Below, in pieces: positions 30,095 through 40,762 of a stretch of DNA of 64,000 nucleotides. The notes under the pieces are model-generated. The model ran no database searches and had not been told where the DNA came from. It saw only the letters and a list, made by a program, of their open reading frames with translations. A program made the position numbers and the translations under genes. The stretch is taken from NCBI GenBank assembly GCA_963721115.1, contig CAVRIA010000006.1:1116001-1180000 (forward strand), read 5' to 3'. The first letter of the stretch is position 1. Each line of letters opens with the position of its first letter. Source of the DNA: CAVRIA01 sp963721115 (GTDB taxonomy: Bacteria; Desulfobacterota; Binatia; HRBIN30; CADEER01).

Positions 30095-30163
30095 GGACGC
30101 CCCCGCCGCCCCTCGGGTGGACCCCCATTGTCGGTGCGGGGCTTCGTCCCCGCGCCCCTCGAG
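30095..30163. repeat. 69-base dispersed repeat, copy 1
   Basis: The segment containing CCTCGGGTGGACCCCCATTG and CGCGCCCCTCGAG recurs at 50475-50542 with a few substitutions. It is GC-rich and can fold locally (GCGGGGCTTCGTCCCCGC). The remainder of the 743-base gap between 29589 and 30331 (including the palindrome GGGGCGCAAGCCCC near 30002) contains no gene that I can support. Confidence 0.7.
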
Positions 30164-30331
30164 ATCGAGAAGGAGCGGCTGCAGAACCGATTGGAAAGGA
30201 GAAGGAGGTGGCACGTCGGGCGCGAAGGGCTTGTCCTTGACGATGCCGATGGCGGCGACCGAGGCAGTCTGCGGATCGGATGCCGAGTCAAGGCACCGGT
30301 GTTGCGCCTCGCGTAGCGAAAGCGCCCCGGG

Positions 30332-31432
30332 TCAGCGGGCGAGGTCGGCGATCGAGACGACGGTGGCGCGTGGGCGCGGCGGCAGGTCCTCGGCCAGAAA
30401 CCAGCGGAACCAGATCAGCCCGGCGCGGTGGCCGGCGGTCGACACCCAGTTGGGCACTCCCGGATCCCGCGCGGCGATGACGATGCGCCATGAGCCGTCC
30501 TTCTCGTGCTCCACCTGCCCGCCGTTGATGGTGACCCGCTCGTAGCGGTAGTCGTAAGTCTGCATATACGGGTTCCACAGGCACATGTTCCAGAAGGCGC
30601 ACGGCGGCGAGCGTCCCTCCAGAACCAGCGCCTGCTCCGGTGCCAGATCGAAGCGTCCCATCGCGTACGACGCGTCGCCGGCCGCCCAGCCGTAGGTCTG
30701 CTGCGGGACCGGGTACGGCTCGCCGACGCAGTTGATCAGCTCCGGGTTCACCGGCAGCGGGTTGATGGCGAGGAGATCGCGCAGGAAGTTGGCGGCGGCG
30801 CGAAAACGGCGCGCCAGATCGGCGTCGTCGGCGCGCGGCGGAGGAACCGGATCGAGGGCCTCGATCGCCCAGCGCGTCGGCTCGCCGCGGCTCGGATGGA
30901 TGAGGTAGTCGCGGGTCACGAGCGCTACGCTGTCCGGCTCCAGCTTCAACCAGTTGCGCGCCCCCGCCGGCCGAACGCCGGGAGCGAGCGCGATCTCGAA
31001 CGAGCCGTCCGCGTCGAAGGCGAGGTCGCGGTCGTTGAGCGTGCCGACGATGCGGCTCGACCAACGCCCGTCCGGCGGACCGCCGTACACGGTCAGCGAC
31101 AGGTAGCAGCTGTCGCCGCGGCGGCCGCGGACGCGGTAGGACCGCGCCGGATCGAGCGGCGCGAAGCCGTAGTACGAGTCGCTGTTGTCGCCGCCCCACT
31201 TGCGCGTCGGCATGCTCGGCCCGGCGATCGGCACGATGGTCGGCCGCGCCGGATCGGCCCACAGGTAGCACTCGAGGGCGACGGAGAGGATCTCGGTCAG
31301 CCAGCGATAGCCCTCCAGGGCCGAGACGTCGTCGACGGCGCGCGGCCCGGCGAGGAAGATCCCGTCCGCCTCGCGCACGAGATCCATCAGCTCGCGAAAC
31401 GCCGCGCTCGTCTGCAGCTCTCTCTCCGCCAT
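30332..31432 (-). CDS. DUF1214 domain protein
   Basis: A 366-residue protein with the DUF1214 C-terminal pattern: LEGRSPPCAFWNMCLWNPYM, YERVTINGGQVEHEKDGSWR, DPGVPNWVSTAGHRAGLIWF and a final WFLAEDLPPRP. The N-terminal part (YRWLTEILSVALECYL, GDSCYLSLTVYGG) is typical of the long form. Members occur in bacteria that handle steroids, hydrocarbons and aromatic compounds, but no reaction is known. No signal peptide. The ATG at 31432 is preferred as the first one giving the family N-terminus; the frame upstream is open but not conserved in character. Confidence 0.8.
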   Translation of the reverse strand: MAERELQTSAAFRELMDLVREADGIFLAGPRAVDDVSALEGYRWLTEILSVALECYLWADPARPTIVPIAGPSMPTRKWGGDNSDSYYGFAPLDPARSYRVRGRRGDSCYLSLTVYGGPPDGRWSSRIVGTLNDRDLAFDADGSFEIALAPGVRPAGARNWLKLEPDSVALVTRDYLIHPSRGEPTRWAIEALDPVPPPRADDADLARRFRAAANFLRDLLAINPLPVNPELINCVGEPYPVPQQTYGWAAGDASYAMGRFDLAPEQALVLEGRSPPCAFWNMCLWNPYMQTYDYRYERVTINGGQVEHEKDGSWRIVIAARDPGVPNWVSTAGHRAGLIWFRWFLAEDLPPRPRATVVSIADLAR

Positions 31433-31570
31433 GCCGACCTCCGTCGCCGATCGAGAGTACGGTGCCGCGCCGACGCGGCGCAACCGGCGGAACCGAGCAT
31501 GCCGAAGACCGGCCGTTCGTCTTGTCCGTTTTTGCCGGTAGCTTGTCATTGCAGACAGCACCGCACCCAC

Positions 31571-31700
31571 CTAATGTAGTGTCTCAACTTGGGCTTATGG
31601 ACCGGCTGACGCAAAACAGGGAGAGCCGCACTGTGCAAGCCAGACGGCTCGCCCTCCCATTGTGGGATTTCTGTAGAGGCTTTCTGAGGCACTACACTAG
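31571..31700. mobile_element. MITE-like element with 16-base inverted ends
   Basis: The ends CTAATGTAGTGTCTCA (31571-31586) and TGAGGCACTACACTAG (31685-31700) are inverted repeats with two mismatches. Inside, GGGAGAGCCG faces CGGCTCGCCCTCCC. The element is 130 bases, non-coding, and ends nine bases before the start codon of the GlxA-type gene. A TA dinucleotide in each end would suit an IS630/Tc1-type origin, but no target duplication is clear. Confidence 0.6.
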
Positions 31701-31709
31701 GATCGCGCC

Positions 31710-32720
31710 ATGACGCGGGACCGATCTCCCCGCGCCAGCACACCGCGGCGGGTCTGCATGCTGGCGTACGACGGGGCCAATGCCATCGACGTCATCGGAC
31801 CGCTGGAGGTCTTCGCCACCGCGAGCCGCTATCGCGCGGTCGACGACCCGAAGGCGCCGCCGCCGTATACGATCGAGATCCTGGCCGCGCAGAGGGGGCC
31901 GATTCGCATGCACTCCGGCATCACGGTGTACGCAGAACGGGCGTACGGCGCGGTGCGGAGCGGAGTGGATACGCTGCTCGTCGCGGGGGGAGACGCGCGA
32001 GAAGCGGCCTCCGATGCCGAGATCCGGCGCTGGCTGCGGCGCATCGAACCGCGCGTGCGGCGTCTCGGGTCGGTGTGCACCGGCGCCTTCGTCCTCGCCG
32101 CGGCGGGGTTGCTCGACGACCGCCGCGCGACGACGCACTGGCGTTCGGCCGACGCCTTGGCGCGACAGTTCCCGAGTGTCCAGGTCGAGGCGGACGCGCT
32201 CTTCGTCTGCGACGGCGGCATCTACACCTCGGCCGGTGTCACCGCCGGGATGGATCTGGCCCTCGCCCTGGTCGAGGAGGATCTCGGCCGCAAGCTGGCG
32301 CTGGAGGTGGCGAGAGGGCTGGTTCTCTTCCTCAAGCGTCCCGGCGGCCAGTCGCAGTTCAGCAGCCATCTCGCGGCGCAGGTGATCCCGCGCGGTCCGC
32401 TCCGGGATCTGCCGGAGTGGATCCTCGAGCACCTCGACGAGGACCTGACCGTCGAGCGGCTGGCGGAGCGCGCCGCCATGAGCCCGCGCAACTTCGCGCG
32501 CGTCTTCCTGCGCGAGACCGGCGTGACGCCGGCCAAGTTCCTCGAGCGGGCGCGCATCGAGCGGGCGCGGCGCACGCTCGAGGAAACGCGGCTGTCGATC
32601 GACGAGGTGGCGGGGACGTGCGGCTTCGGCAGCGCCGAGCGCATGCGGCGCACGTTCCAGCGCCACCTGCGCGTCGTGCCGCAGGACTACCGCCGCCGTT
32701 TCGAGCGCACCAGCGCCTGA
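31710..32720 (+). CDS. GlxA-type transcriptional regulator (DJ-1/PfpI plus AraC HTH)
   Basis: A 336-residue regulator. Residues about 15-185 form a DJ-1/PfpI-like amidotransferase domain (VCMLAYDGANAIDVIGPLEV, GSVCTGAFVLAAAGLLDDRR with the nucleophile-elbow Cys), and about 230-333 an AraC-type double HTH (LTVERLAERAAMSPRNFARV, RTFQRHLRVVPQDYRRRF). Such GlxA/FtrA regulators activate nearby metabolic genes. A stand-alone DJ-1/PfpI gene follows on the same strand. Transcription probably starts in or near the adjacent MITE-like element. Confidence 0.92.
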   Translation: MTRDRSPRASTPRRVCMLAYDGANAIDVIGPLEVFATASRYRAVDDPKAPPPYTIEILAAQRGPIRMHSGITVYAERAYGAVRSGVDTLLVAGGDAREAASDAEIRRWLRRIEPRVRRLGSVCTGAFVLAAAGLLDDRRATTHWRSADALARQFPSVQVEADALFVCDGGIYTSAGVTAGMDLALALVEEDLGRKLALEVARGLVLFLKRPGGQSQFSSHLAAQVIPRGPLRDLPEWILEHLDEDLTVERLAERAAMSPRNFARVFLRETGVTPAKFLERARIERARRTLEETRLSIDEVAGTCGFGSAERMRRTFQRHLRVVPQDYRRRFERTSA

Positions 32721-32940
32721 CGGAGGCTGAAAAGGCAACCACGAAGGACACGAAGATCACGAAGGGGAGAGGCGGACAACCACGGTACATGGGTGATCCG
32801 AACCGCAGATGAGGCAAAGACTCATGAAAATGCGCGCGAGCAGTCTGGCTCCCTCTCCCGGCTGGGAGAGGGGACCCAGACGCCAGCAGCCCGTGGACAA
32901 TTCGGCACGGTACCGCGCGGCCCTAAATTTTGGAGGAGGA

Positions 32941-33567
32941 ATGATGGCGGAGCAAAAGACGAAGGTATTGGGAGCGGTTTTCTATCCGGGGTTCGAGTTG
33001 CTCGACATGTTCGGGCCGCTGGAGATGTTCGGACACCTGACCGGCGTCGTGGAGATCAAGACGATCGCGCAGCACGCCGGACCGGTGGCGAGCGCGCAGG
33101 GCCCGCAAGCTGTCGCCGAGCACGGCTTCGACGACTGCCCGAAGCTCGACCTGATCCTGGTCCCGGGCGGGATCGGCTCGCGCACCGAGGTCGAGAACCC
33201 CGCTATGCTCGGGTTTCTCGAAAAGTGCGCCGGCGAAGCGGAGATCGCCATGACGGTGTGCACCGGCACGGCGCTGCTGGCGCAGACGGGCGTCCTCGAT
33301 GGCCGGCGGGCGACCACCAACAAGGCCTGGTTCGGTTGGGTGGCGAGCTGCGGTCCGAAGGTCGAGTGGGTGAAGGAGGCGCGCTGGGTCGAGGACGGAA
33401 AGTTCGTCACCTCGTCCGGCGTGTGCGCGGGAATCGACATGGCGCTGGCGGTGATCCAGCGGCTCGCCGGCGCGCAGGTGAGCGAGACGCTGGCAACGCA
33501 GACCGAGTATGAGTGGCATCGGGATGCGTCGTGGGACCCCTTCGCCAAGGTGCACGGACTGGTGTGA
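32941..33567 (+). CDS. DJ-1/PfpI family protein
   Basis: A 208-residue single-domain DJ-1/PfpI protein: VLGAVFYPGFELLDMFGPLE at the N-terminus, LILVPGGIGSR, and the elbow TVCTGTALLAQTGVLDGRRA with the conserved Cys. It resembles the amidotransferase-like domain of the GlxA-type regulator encoded upstream, also in its SSGVCAGIDMALA ending, so the two are probably related by duplication. Family members include isonitrile hydratases and stress proteins; the activity is not deducible. GGAGGAGG immediately precedes ATGATG; either ATG may be used. Confidence 0.85.
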   Translation: MMAEQKTKVLGAVFYPGFELLDMFGPLEMFGHLTGVVEIKTIAQHAGPVASAQGPQAVAEHGFDDCPKLDLILVPGGIGSRTEVENPAMLGFLEKCAGEAEIAMTVCTGTALLAQTGVLDGRRATTNKAWFGWVASCGPKVEWVKEARWVEDGKFVTSSGVCAGIDMALAVIQRLAGAQVSETLATQTEYEWHRDASWDPFAKVHGLV

Positions 33568-33604
33568 CGGCTGCCCGACTCGCCGCGACCGCCTCTGCCC
33601 GCCC

Positions 33605-33690
33605 CGGCTCGGGCCCGAGCAAAGGGCAGGGCGCGCAGCGCCCGCTCTTTTCGATCCTCAGCCCGAGCCTGAGCCTTCGCCTTTGCCTGC
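33605..33690. repeat. Hairpin of the GAGCCT/GGCAAAGG family in a convergent gap
   Basis: GGCTCGGGCCCGAGCAAAGG on the left and CAGCCCGAGCCTGAGCC plus CGCCTTTGCC on the right enclose a loop with GCGCGCAGCGC and TTTTCGATCCT. It separates the DJ-1 gene and lon, whose 3' ends face each other. The loop resembles those of the elements at 38.3 and 48.2 kb. Confidence 0.6.
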
Positions 33691-33699
33691 GGAGCCCGC

Positions 33700-36116
<2,417 letters not shown>

Positions 36117-36120
<4 letters not shown>

Positions 36121-36572
36121 GGCTCGTCAGTCTCGCTCACCCGCACGTGGACGGTTTGTTTGCGTTTGCGCAAGGGGACGTGCACGGCCAGCATGCCGTA
36201 CCGGAACCGGGCGCTGATGCTCTCCGGATCCACGTCCCCGGCCAGGGTGACCAGTCTCTCGAACGGTCCGTAGTCGATCTCGAGCTGCAGCGGCTGGACG
36301 CAGTGCTCCACGTCGGGGGGCCTCCGGGTTCCGCTGATGCGCAGGCGGCCGTTGTCGATGGTGACGCTCAGCTGGCGGTCGTCGACGCCGGGGAGCTCGG
36401 CGATCACCAGAACGCCGCCTTCGACCTCGTAGACGTCGACGGCCGGCCGCCAGCTGTGCTGCAGGACGTAGCGTGGGGAGGAGGCGAAACCCAGCACGCG
36501 GTCGAAGAAGTCGTCGATTCGCTCCCCCAGGCGCTGGATGTCCTCGTCCCACTCGAATGGGCCACGCGACAT
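36117..36572 (-). CDS. Hsp20/alpha-crystallin small heat-shock protein
   Basis: A 151-residue small heat-shock protein. After an N-terminal helix region it has the alpha-crystallin domain from about residue 42: WRPAVDVYEVEGGVLVIAEL, PGVDDRQLSVTIDNGRLRIS and the closing RFRYGMLAVHVPL. It should hold unfolding proteins as an ATP-independent chaperone. The start is the ATG at 36572; the frame is open far upstream but overlaps the oppositely oriented DUF2203 gene. It is coupled to lon by a four-base overlap, linking holding and degradation of damaged proteins. Confidence 0.92.
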
Positions 36573-36634
36573 TGCCGACAATCTAATACACGCATCGATT
36601 CCCAACAACCGGATGGGTGATTTGACTTGCCGGG

Positions 36635-36653
36635 GCGCTCCCGTTAGGAGCGC
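36635..36653 (+). promoter_or_regulatory. Leader hairpin upstream of the DUF2203 gene
   Basis: GCGCTCC cgtta GGAGCGC forms a perfect seven-base stem 16 bases before the GTG start. A TTGACT at about 36622 could be a -35 box, but no matching -10 is evident. The stem occludes no Shine-Dalgarno that I can identify. Confidence 0.35.
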
Positions 36654-36669
36654 AGCAGCAGGTGTTCTC

Positions 36670-37104
36670 GTGAACAAACCGAAGAGCGGCGTTCGCCTGT
36701 TCAGCGTTGAAGAGGCGAATGAGCTCATCCCCAAGCTGGAGATGATCATGGAGCGCATGCAGCGCCGCAGTATCGAGCTGCGGCAAGCGCTGGATGCCGC
36801 GGCCGCCGAGCTCGACCGCCCGCTGCCCGACCTCGAAGAGGAGGAGCTACTGGCGCAGCGGCCGGAGCTGCATCGTCTGGTGGAGGATATGAAGAAGCTG
36901 GTGGGCGAGATCGAGGCTGCGGGCGGCGAGTTCAAGGGCCTCGACCTCGGCTTGGTCGACTTTCCCGCCGAGATCGAGGGCCAGGTGGCGTACCTGTGCT
37001 GGCAGTACGGAGAGAAGGACATTACGCACTGGCACCCGGTCGAGGGCGGCTTCGAGGGCCGCCGGCCTCTCCACGACGCCAAGCGCGGGTCCTATCTGCA
37101 GTGA
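36670..37104 (+). CDS. DUF2203 family protein
   Basis: A 144-residue cytoplasmic protein of the DUF2203 family: RLFSVEEANELIPKLEMIME at the N-terminus, a long helical middle, and the conserved C-terminal GEFKGLDLGLVDFPAEIEGQ, YLCWQYGEKDITHWHPVEGG. The HWH-containing end is suggestive of metal binding, but function is unknown. The GTG start at 36670 with AGGTG upstream gives the normal family N-terminus. The DUF4149 gene begins eight bases downstream, so they are probably one transcript. Confidence 0.85.
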   Translation: MNKPKSGVRLFSVEEANELIPKLEMIMERMQRRSIELRQALDAAAAELDRPLPDLEEEELLAQRPELHRLVEDMKKLVGEIEAAGGEFKGLDLGLVDFPAEIEGQVAYLCWQYGEKDITHWHPVEGGFEGRRPLHDAKRGSYLQ

Positions 37105-37112
37105 GGAGCGAC

Positions 37113-37580
37113 GTGATCGCCGTTGTAAAGTGGATTCAGCTCCTGGCTCTGGGCGTCTGGGTGGGCGAGACGGTCTTCCTTTCCTTCGTCGTGGCGCCGG
37201 CGGTGTTCGGCCGACTTCCCGAGCAGGCGGGGCAGGTCATGAGCCTGCTGTTCCCGAACTACTACAGGGTGGCCTATGTCTGCGGCGCGCTGCTCGTAGT
37301 CACCGGCGCGGTCCTGTGGCGCGCCGCGCGCGACAGGGCGGTGCGCTGGGGCGCCTTTACGGCGCTGGCCGCCGCCATGCTGGCCGCCAGTCTCTGGGCA
37401 GGGGTGGTGATCCAACCGCGCGCGCACGAGCTGCGCCCGCAGCTGCACCAGGAGTCGGCGCCACCCGCCGTCAAGGAGGAGTTCGACCGCCTGCACGCGC
37501 GCGCCGTGCAGCTCAACGGCGCCGTCCTGCTCGGCAATCTGGTCCTGCTCGGCATCGCCGCCTCGAGAATCGAGGTCTGA
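37113..37580 (+). CDS. DUF4149 membrane protein
   Basis: A 155-residue integral membrane protein with four predicted transmembrane helices: VVKWIQLLALGVWVGETVFL, the second around VAYVCGALLVVTGAVLW, the third AFTALAAAMLAASLWAGVVI and the last GAVLLGNLVLLGIAA. DUF4149 proteins resemble copper/haem-related membrane proteins (the HxxR-type GVWVGxxxF signature), but no role is established. The start is a GTG at 37113 with GAGGAG six bases before. Confidence 0.8.
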   Translation: MIAVVKWIQLLALGVWVGETVFLSFVVAPAVFGRLPEQAGQVMSLLFPNYYRVAYVCGALLVVTGAVLWRAARDRAVRWGAFTALAAAMLAASLWAGVVIQPRAHELRPQLHQESAPPAVKEEFDRLHARAVQLNGAVLLGNLVLLGIAASRIEV

Positions 37581-37685
37581 AGATCGGTTCGGAACGACGC
37601 GACGTCCCGCGCGTTCGCCCCGCTGTCTCGAACCGACGATGGTGAGTGCGGGTACGCGGCGAGGAGCGCCATCGGTATTTTCAGA

Positions 37686-38261
37686 ATGACCGGGCTCGAA
37701 GACGAAACGGGGCGCCGCGCCGAGGCGGCGGAGTGGAACGCGGTGGTCACCTCGCGCTCGGCCACCCAGCGCGACCTGCGGCGCGCGCTGCGGTTCCTCG
37801 TCCGCCTGCGCCGCGGCGGGTTCCGCAACGTCCTGCTCGGTCACGTCGAGGACCCCGCCGCCTTTCTCGACGGGGTTGCCGCCCTGCTCGAGCGCCAGCC
37901 GTTTGTCGAAGCCTGGCTCGGGAAGCTGTTGGTGGTGGAGCGCACCTTCCCCATCGAACCGGAGCGCTTCGAGGCGCGGCTGAAAGAGGAGGCGGTGCCG
38001 TTCCTGGATCGGATCGCGGGCCACAGCTTCCACGTCCGCGTCGAGAGACGCGGGCACAAGGGCGCCATCCACACGCAGGAGATCGAACGCGGTCTGGGCG
38101 ATTTCGTGCACACGGCGCTGCACGAGCGCGGCGACACCTGCCGCGTGTCCTTCTCCGATCCCGACCTGGTGCTCGCCGTCGAGGTCGTCGGCGACGTGGC
38201 CGGGCTGGCGCTGGTCTCGCGTGACCTGCGCCGGCGCTACCCGTTCGTCCGCATCGACTGA
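37686..38261 (+). CDS. THUMP-domain protein
   Basis: A 191-residue protein whose C-terminal half has the features of a THUMP RNA-binding domain: AGHSFHVRVERRGHKGAIHT, QEIERGLGDFV, then VSFSDPDLVLAVEVVGDVAG and the closing ALVSRDLRRRYPFVRID. THUMP domains bind the 3' end of tRNA in tRNA-modifying enzymes; here no catalytic domain is attached, so it may be an adaptor for a separate enzyme. It is followed by the large hairpin at 38290-38398. Confidence 0.75.
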   Translation: MTGLEDETGRRAEAAEWNAVVTSRSATQRDLRRALRFLVRLRRGGFRNVLLGHVEDPAAFLDGVAALLERQPFVEAWLGKLLVVERTFPIEPERFEARLKEEAVPFLDRIAGHSFHVRVERRGHKGAIHTQEIERGLGDFVHTALHERGDTCRVSFSDPDLVLAVEVVGDVAGLALVSRDLRRRYPFVRID

Positions 38262-38289
38262 GACTCGCCCGGCTACGCCGGGCTTCGTA

Positions 38290-38398
38290 GGCTGAGGCTG
38301 AGGCTAAGGCTGAGGCTCAGGCTGAGGGTTGATACGAAAATCGCGCGGAGCGCGCACCACCCTCAGCCTCAGCCTCAGCCTTAGCCTCAGCCTCAGCC
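38290..38398. repeat. Near-perfect 39-base hairpin of GGCTGA hexamers
   Basis: The left arm (38290-38328) is six degenerate hexamers of type GGCTGA/GGCTAA/GGCTCA; the right arm (38360-38398) is its reverse complement with a single mismatch, including the matching TTAGCC variant. The 31-base loop carries a small stem of its own, CGCGCGGAGCGCG. It lies between the THUMP gene and purU. Confidence 0.92.
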
Positions 38399-38519
38399 CA
38401 TTCAGACCGATCCGCTGATTCCGCTGGCGAGACCGACAGGGAAAACGGCACGCCGCCCGCCCTCGACTCGCAATCCGTATCCGGCAATGGTACAGGGATC
38501 GATTGCGGAAAGACGATCC

Positions 38520-39398
38520 ATGGGGCAGAAGAATCTCGCGGTCATCTCGATCATCGGTCGCGACCAGAAGGGCGTGGTGGCGCGCATCTCCACCTTCCTG
38601 GCGTCGTGCGACGTCAACATCGAGGACATCGAGCAACGCGTCCTCGAAGGCCTGTTCATCATGACCATGCTGGTCGATCTGATCGACGTGAGCGTCTCGC
38701 TCGACGAGCTCGTGCTCGGGCTCAAGCAGATCGGCGAAGAAGTGCGCATGGAGATCTCGGTGCGCCTGCACGGCGAGCGGGAGCGCAAGCGCGTCGCCGT
38801 TCTGGTCAGCAAGGAGGCGCACTGCCTCGAGGAGCTGCTCGCGGATCAGGCCGCCGGACAGGCAGCCGGCGACTTCGTCGTCGTCCTGTCGAACCACGAG
38901 ATTCTGCGCCCGATCGCCGAGCGCGCCGGCATCCCGTTCGAGTGGATGGCGTCGACCGACAAGGCGGCGCACCAGGCCTTTCTGCTCGAGCGGCTGCGCG
39001 AGCACCGCCCTGATCTGGTCGTGCTGGCGCGCTACATGCAGATCGTCAGCCCGGATCTGGTGGCGCAGTACCGCAACCGGGTCATCAACATCCACCCTTC
39101 TCTGCTGCCCTACCACCCGGGGGCGAACGCCTACAAACAGGCCTTCGAGGAGGGGGTTCGCGTCTCGGGCTGCACCGCCCACTTCGTCACCGAGCAGCTC
39201 GACCAGGGCCCGGTGATCTTGCAGGACGTCTTCCACATCCGGGTGGGGGAGGACACGCTGGACGACGTCAAGGAGCGCGGCAAGAAGCTGGAGGCCAAGG
39301 TGCTGTCCAAGGCGGTGCAGCTCTTCCTGAGCGATCAGCTGGTGGTGAAGGACAAGAAAGTCCTCTTCCGTCCGGGCCACGCTCCGGCGGCGATGTGA
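38520..39398 (+). CDS. purU: Formyltetrahydrofolate deformylase
   Basis: A 292-residue enzyme that hydrolyses 10-formyl-tetrahydrofolate to formate and tetrahydrofolate. The N-terminal ACT-type regulatory domain (about 1-85; AVISIIGRDQKGVVARISTF) is followed by a formyltransferase-fold domain with VINIHPSLLPYHPGANAY and SGCTAHFVTEQLDQGPVI, which hold the Asn-His-Asp catalytic set. The Tyr-His-Pro-Gly variant of the HPS loop is unusual (often Phe-x-Gly). The start at 38520 has GGAAAG upstream; an ATG eleven codons earlier has none. Confidence 0.9.
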   Translation: MGQKNLAVISIIGRDQKGVVARISTFLASCDVNIEDIEQRVLEGLFIMTMLVDLIDVSVSLDELVLGLKQIGEEVRMEISVRLHGERERKRVAVLVSKEAHCLEELLADQAAGQAAGDFVVVLSNHEILRPIAERAGIPFEWMASTDKAAHQAFLLERLREHRPDLVVLARYMQIVSPDLVAQYRNRVINIHPSLLPYHPGANAYKQAFEEGVRVSGCTAHFVTEQLDQGPVILQDVFHIRVGEDTLDDVKERGKKLEAKVLSKAVQLFLSDQLVVKDKKVLFRPGHAPAAM

Positions 39399-39448
39399 GC
39401 GAAAGTTTTCCTTGAGTGCCTTGGCAGGAGCTGACATAAGGGAATGGT

Positions 39449-39745
39449 ATGCGAGAAGGAAGTGTGGCAACGGCCGCCGGGGCTGTGCCCGTGAGCAAGG
39501 CCGAGACGAGCGCGCGCGGCTTCTTCGGCCGGGTCTTCGATCGATGGAAGAAGGCGGCGCACGCGATCGGCGTGGTGCAGACGCGCTTCTTGATGCTGGT
39601 CGTCTACGTGATCTGCGTCATCCCGACCGGCCTGCTGATGCGGTTGGCGCGCGATCCCCTGCAACTGAAGCGGCCCGAAACGACCAACTGGACCCCGATC
39701 GAGCCCAAGAGCCACGATCTCGACAGCGCTCACCAGCAGTTCTGA
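39449..39745 (+). CDS. Small single-span membrane protein, SxtJ-like
   Basis: A 98-residue protein with an amphipathic N-terminal half (GFFGRVFDRWKKAAHAIGVV), one transmembrane helix (TRFLMLVVYVICVIPTGLLM) and a short polar tail (WTPIEPKSHDLDSAHQQF). The WKKxAHxIGxxQTR stretch before the helix is typical of small membrane proteins annotated SxtJ-like that accompany glycan or natural-product loci, but function is unknown. It lies between purU and era, both unrelated. Confidence 0.65.
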   Translation: MREGSVATAAGAVPVSKAETSARGFFGRVFDRWKKAAHAIGVVQTRFLMLVVYVICVIPTGLLMRLARDPLQLKRPETTNWTPIEPKSHDLDSAHQQF

Positions 39746-39838
39746 GCGCAAGCGTCCGGCGGGGCGAGGCCGGTCGGATGGACGGTCGTGCCGGCGGCCG
39801 CCCGCGGCCGCGGGCGGCGGGTTCGGAGAGCCAGCGTC

Positions 39839-40762
39839 ATGACGGATGACCGACCGGAGCCTTTCTTCGGCGAGCTGCCCGCGGGCCATCGCTCCGGCTT
39901 CGTCGCCATCGTCGGCCGTCCCAATGCAGGCAAGTCGACCCTGCTCAACCGGATCCTCGGGACCAAGATCGCCATCGTCACGCCGAAGCCGCAGACGACG
40001 CGCCGGCGCATGCTGGGGATCAAGACGCTGCCGCAGGCGCAGATCCTGTTCGTCGACACCCCTGGGATTCATCGCGCCGGCGATCTCATCAACCAGCGCA
40101 TGGTGGAGCAGGCGAAGCAAAGCCTGGTACAGGCCGACGTCGTTCTGTGGCTGGTCGACACCGAGCGGGGGCTCGACGAGACCGACCGCGAGATCGCGGC
40201 ACTGCTGCCGCCGTCGCGGCGCGTGCTCATCGCCCCCAACAAGATCGACAGCGGGCCGAAGACGAAGCTGCTGCCGATCCTGCATCAGCTCTCGGAGCTG
40301 TGCCCGGACAGCGAGCTGATCCCGGTCAGCGCCCTGACCGGCGAAAACGTCGACGTCCTGCTGCGGGCGATCGAGGCGGCGCTGCCCGAAGGGCCGCGCT
40401 ACTACCCGGAGGACGAGATCACCGACGAGCCGGAGCGGGCGATCGCCGCCGAGATCATCCGCGAGAAGGCGATGCTGCAGTTGCGGCAGGAGGTTCCGTA
40501 CGCCGTGGCGGTGACGGTCGACTCGTTCGAGGAGAAGCCCGAGAAGGGGTTGGTCGTGATCAAGGCGACGATCCACGTCGCGCGCGACTCGCAGAAGCCC
40601 ATCGTGGTGGGGCGGCGGGGGCAGACGATCAAGGCGATCGGACAGGCGGCGCGTCCGGAGATCGAGCAGCTGGTGGGCGCGCGCGTCTTCCTCGAGCTCT
40701 TCGTCCGCGTGCAGGCGGACTGGAACAAACAGGTCGCACGCCTGCGCGAGTTCGGTCTATGA
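39839..40762 (+). CDS. era: GTPase Era
   Basis: A 307-residue GTPase that binds the 3' end of 16S rRNA and helps mature the 30S subunit. The G domain has G1 GRPNAGKS, G3 DTPGIH and G4 NKID; the switch region shows TTRRRMLGI. The C-terminal KH domain contains RDSQKPIVVGRRGQTIKAIG. The ATG at 39839 has GGAGA upstream. The stop overlaps the start of der (ATGA), so two ribosome-assembly GTPases are translated in tandem. Confidence 0.96.
   Translation: MTDDRPEPFFGELPAGHRSGFVAIVGRPNAGKSTLLNRILGTKIAIVTPKPQTTRRRMLGIKTLPQAQILFVDTPGIHRAGDLINQRMVEQAKQSLVQADVVLWLVDTERGLDETDREIAALLPPSRRVLIAPNKIDSGPKTKLLPILHQLSELCPDSELIPVSALTGENVDVLLRAIEAALPEGPRYYPEDEITDEPERAIAAEIIREKAMLQLRQEVPYAVAVTVDSFEEKPEKGLVVIKATIHVARDSQKPIVVGRRGQTIKAIGQAARPEIEQLVGARVFLELFVRVQADWNKQVARLREFGL

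Noticed and set aside
36573..37082. N-terminal extension of the Hsp20 frame
   Set aside because: It lies antisense to the DUF2203 gene and has no crystallin or signal features; Hsp20 starts at 36572.
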